50,872 bases of DNA. Source: Deltaproteobacteria bacterium. GTDB taxonomy: Bacteria > Desulfobacterota > GWC2-55-46. The translations under genes and the position numbers were made by a program. Location: the NCBI GenBank assembly GCA_016218105.1, contig JACRET010000020.1, positions 1-50,872 on the forward strand, written 5' to 3'. Below are positions 50,128 through 50,872 of the stretch, in pieces. The notes beneath the pieces are model-generated. The model was not told where the DNA came from, ran no database searches, and saw nothing but the letters and a program-made list of their open reading frames with translations. The stretch's first letter is position 1; each line of letters opens with the position of its first letter.

Positions 50128-50872
50128 ATGATATTTCATAATTTGAGTTTGAAATTTATACATTTAGTAGAAGATTTGTTTTATATAAGGAAGTTAAAAA
50201 AACAATCGCATGATAAATATACTTTAAGTCAGGATGAATTAATTAAAAATCTGGATGATTATATAGAAAAAGCAGACCAATATTTCGCGCATATTAAGGA
50301 GAATCCTTATCATCTTAATAAGCCGTTAGAAAACCCCAAGGAAACCCCTGAATTTTTGTGGAAGTTTGCTCTTGTTTTATCAGATTTAAGATTAGGTGCA
50401 GGCCATGTCGTTTTAGACTTCGGATGCGGCACTTGCTGGACATCAGATCTTTTAAAGCGTATGGATTTGATGGTTTATTCTTTGGATGTATCCCAACATG
50501 CGTTGGAAATAGGTAGAAGAGTTGTTGAATTTGACAAAAGGACTCAAACTAGAGGCAAAATAGAGTTTATCAGGTTTGACGGTAAGGCAATACCTTTAAT
50601 TGAAAATCATGTGGATAGAATCTTGTGCTTCGATAGTTTTCACCATGTCCCAAATTACGAAGTTATTCTAAAAGAATTTTTCAGAATTTTGAGACCAGGT
50701 GGAATTGTGGGGTTTAGTGAGCCCGGGTGGGGACATTCCAGAAGCCCTCAATCGAAAAAAGAGATGGAGGAGTACGGAGTAGTTGAAAATGACATCCTCA
50801 TTGAGGATATATGGGATATCTCAGTCCGTTTGGGTTTTACCAAAGGATGGGTCAAGCCGTGTTTGCCAATAA
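50128..50872 (+). CDS. AT-rich class I SAM-dependent methyltransferase (partial, cut by window end)
   Basis: Reading from the ATG at 50128 gives 248 codons without a stop, running off the window edge. The translation starts MIFHNLSLKFIHLVEDLF and has motif I VVLDFGCGTCWTSDLL near 93-108, YSLDVSQHALEIGRR, then ILCFDSFHHVPNYEVILKEFF and ILRPGGIVGFSEPGWGH. It is thus a class I methyltransferase, possibly acting on a sugar or lipid. Base and codon use are unlike everything upstream: Leu is often TTA, Lys AAA, Ile ATT/ATA, and C/G at third positions is scarce. This suggests recent transfer. The start has no good ribosome site, so a later codon could be used. Confidence 0.82.
   Translation, partial: MIFHNLSLKFIHLVEDLFYIRKLKKQSHDKYTLSQDELIKNLDDYIEKADQYFAHIKENPYHLNKPLENPKETPEFLWKFALVLSDLRLGAGHVVLDFGCGTCWTSDLLKRMDLMVYSLDVSQHALEIGRRVVEFDKRTQTRGKIEFIRFDGKAIPLIENHVDRILCFDSFHHVPNYEVILKEFFRILRPGGIVGFSEPGWGHSRSPQSKKEMEEYGVVENDILIEDIWDISVRLGFTKGWVKPCLPI

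Noticed and set aside
1-50872. CRISPR arrays, tRNA/rRNA genes, transposases, riboswitches
   Set aside because: I saw no regularly spaced repeats, tRNA-like cloverleaf, transposase motif or known riboswitch core; a covariance-model scan would be needed to exclude small RNAs.

Overview
This window reads as chromosomal DNA of a flagellated Gram-negative bacterium with roughly balanced GC. It has LpxL-type acyltransferases, two or three predicted outer-membrane beta-barrels, a lipobox lipoprotein, flagellar rod/hook genes behind a sigma-54-type promoter, and ABC-transporter-dependent surface polysaccharide export. AGG (Arg) and ATA (Ile) codons are frequent and TTG/GTG starts are common. This style fits Nitrospirota or Desulfobacterota-like lineages, but nothing here fixes the taxon and I did not identify a species.

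Region 1 (1-13249, + strand) opens with three family-2 glycosyltransferases, two of them a tandem duplication. It continues with five radical-SAM enzymes interleaved with three LpxL-like acyltransferases: two twin proteins with N-terminal B12-binding-type domains, one more distant relative of these, and two with SPASM-type C-terminal cysteines. A short exported Pro/Gly/Met-rich protein is embedded near the end. Most genes overlap or are a few bases apart, so this is probably one transcription unit, ending at a strong hairpin at 13285-13317. The three acyltransferases lack the acidic residue of the HX4(D/E) catalytic motif. This coupled radical-SAM/acyltransferase block is the best candidate for an undescribed pathway, presumably tailoring a lipid or lipid-linked glycan; that role is inference.

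Region 2 (13371-16867, - strand) holds a TraF-like/OMPP1-type barrel, a GNA1162/CsgG-like lipoprotein and a DUF3187-like barrel. It is bracketed by two inverted copies of a ~120-bp hairpin-rich repeat (12061-12177 and 16887-17009).

Region 3 (17165-21523, + strand) is a small flagellar operon, fliK-flgD-flgE, with a -24/-12 promoter in front and a UUCG-loop terminator behind.

Region 4 (21756-50872, + strand) is a large surface-polysaccharide locus. It contains manC, the Wzm/Wzt ABC exporter, a Stf0-like sulfotransferase, several methyltransferases, many GT4 glycosyltransferases (including GT2-GT4 and GT4-GT4 fusions), GT-C-like polytopic membrane proteins, a PIG-V-like mannosyltransferase and a DPM1-like GT2. 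Several families occur twice in a roughly mirrored order around about 41 kb, suggesting segmental duplication and rearrangement. Beta-sandwich domains of carbohydrate-recognition type are attached to three proteins: the Wzt C-terminus, an insert in a methyltransferase, and a discoidin-like tail on a GT-C protein. The last gene, cut by the window edge at 50872, is markedly AT-rich and looks like a recent acquisition.
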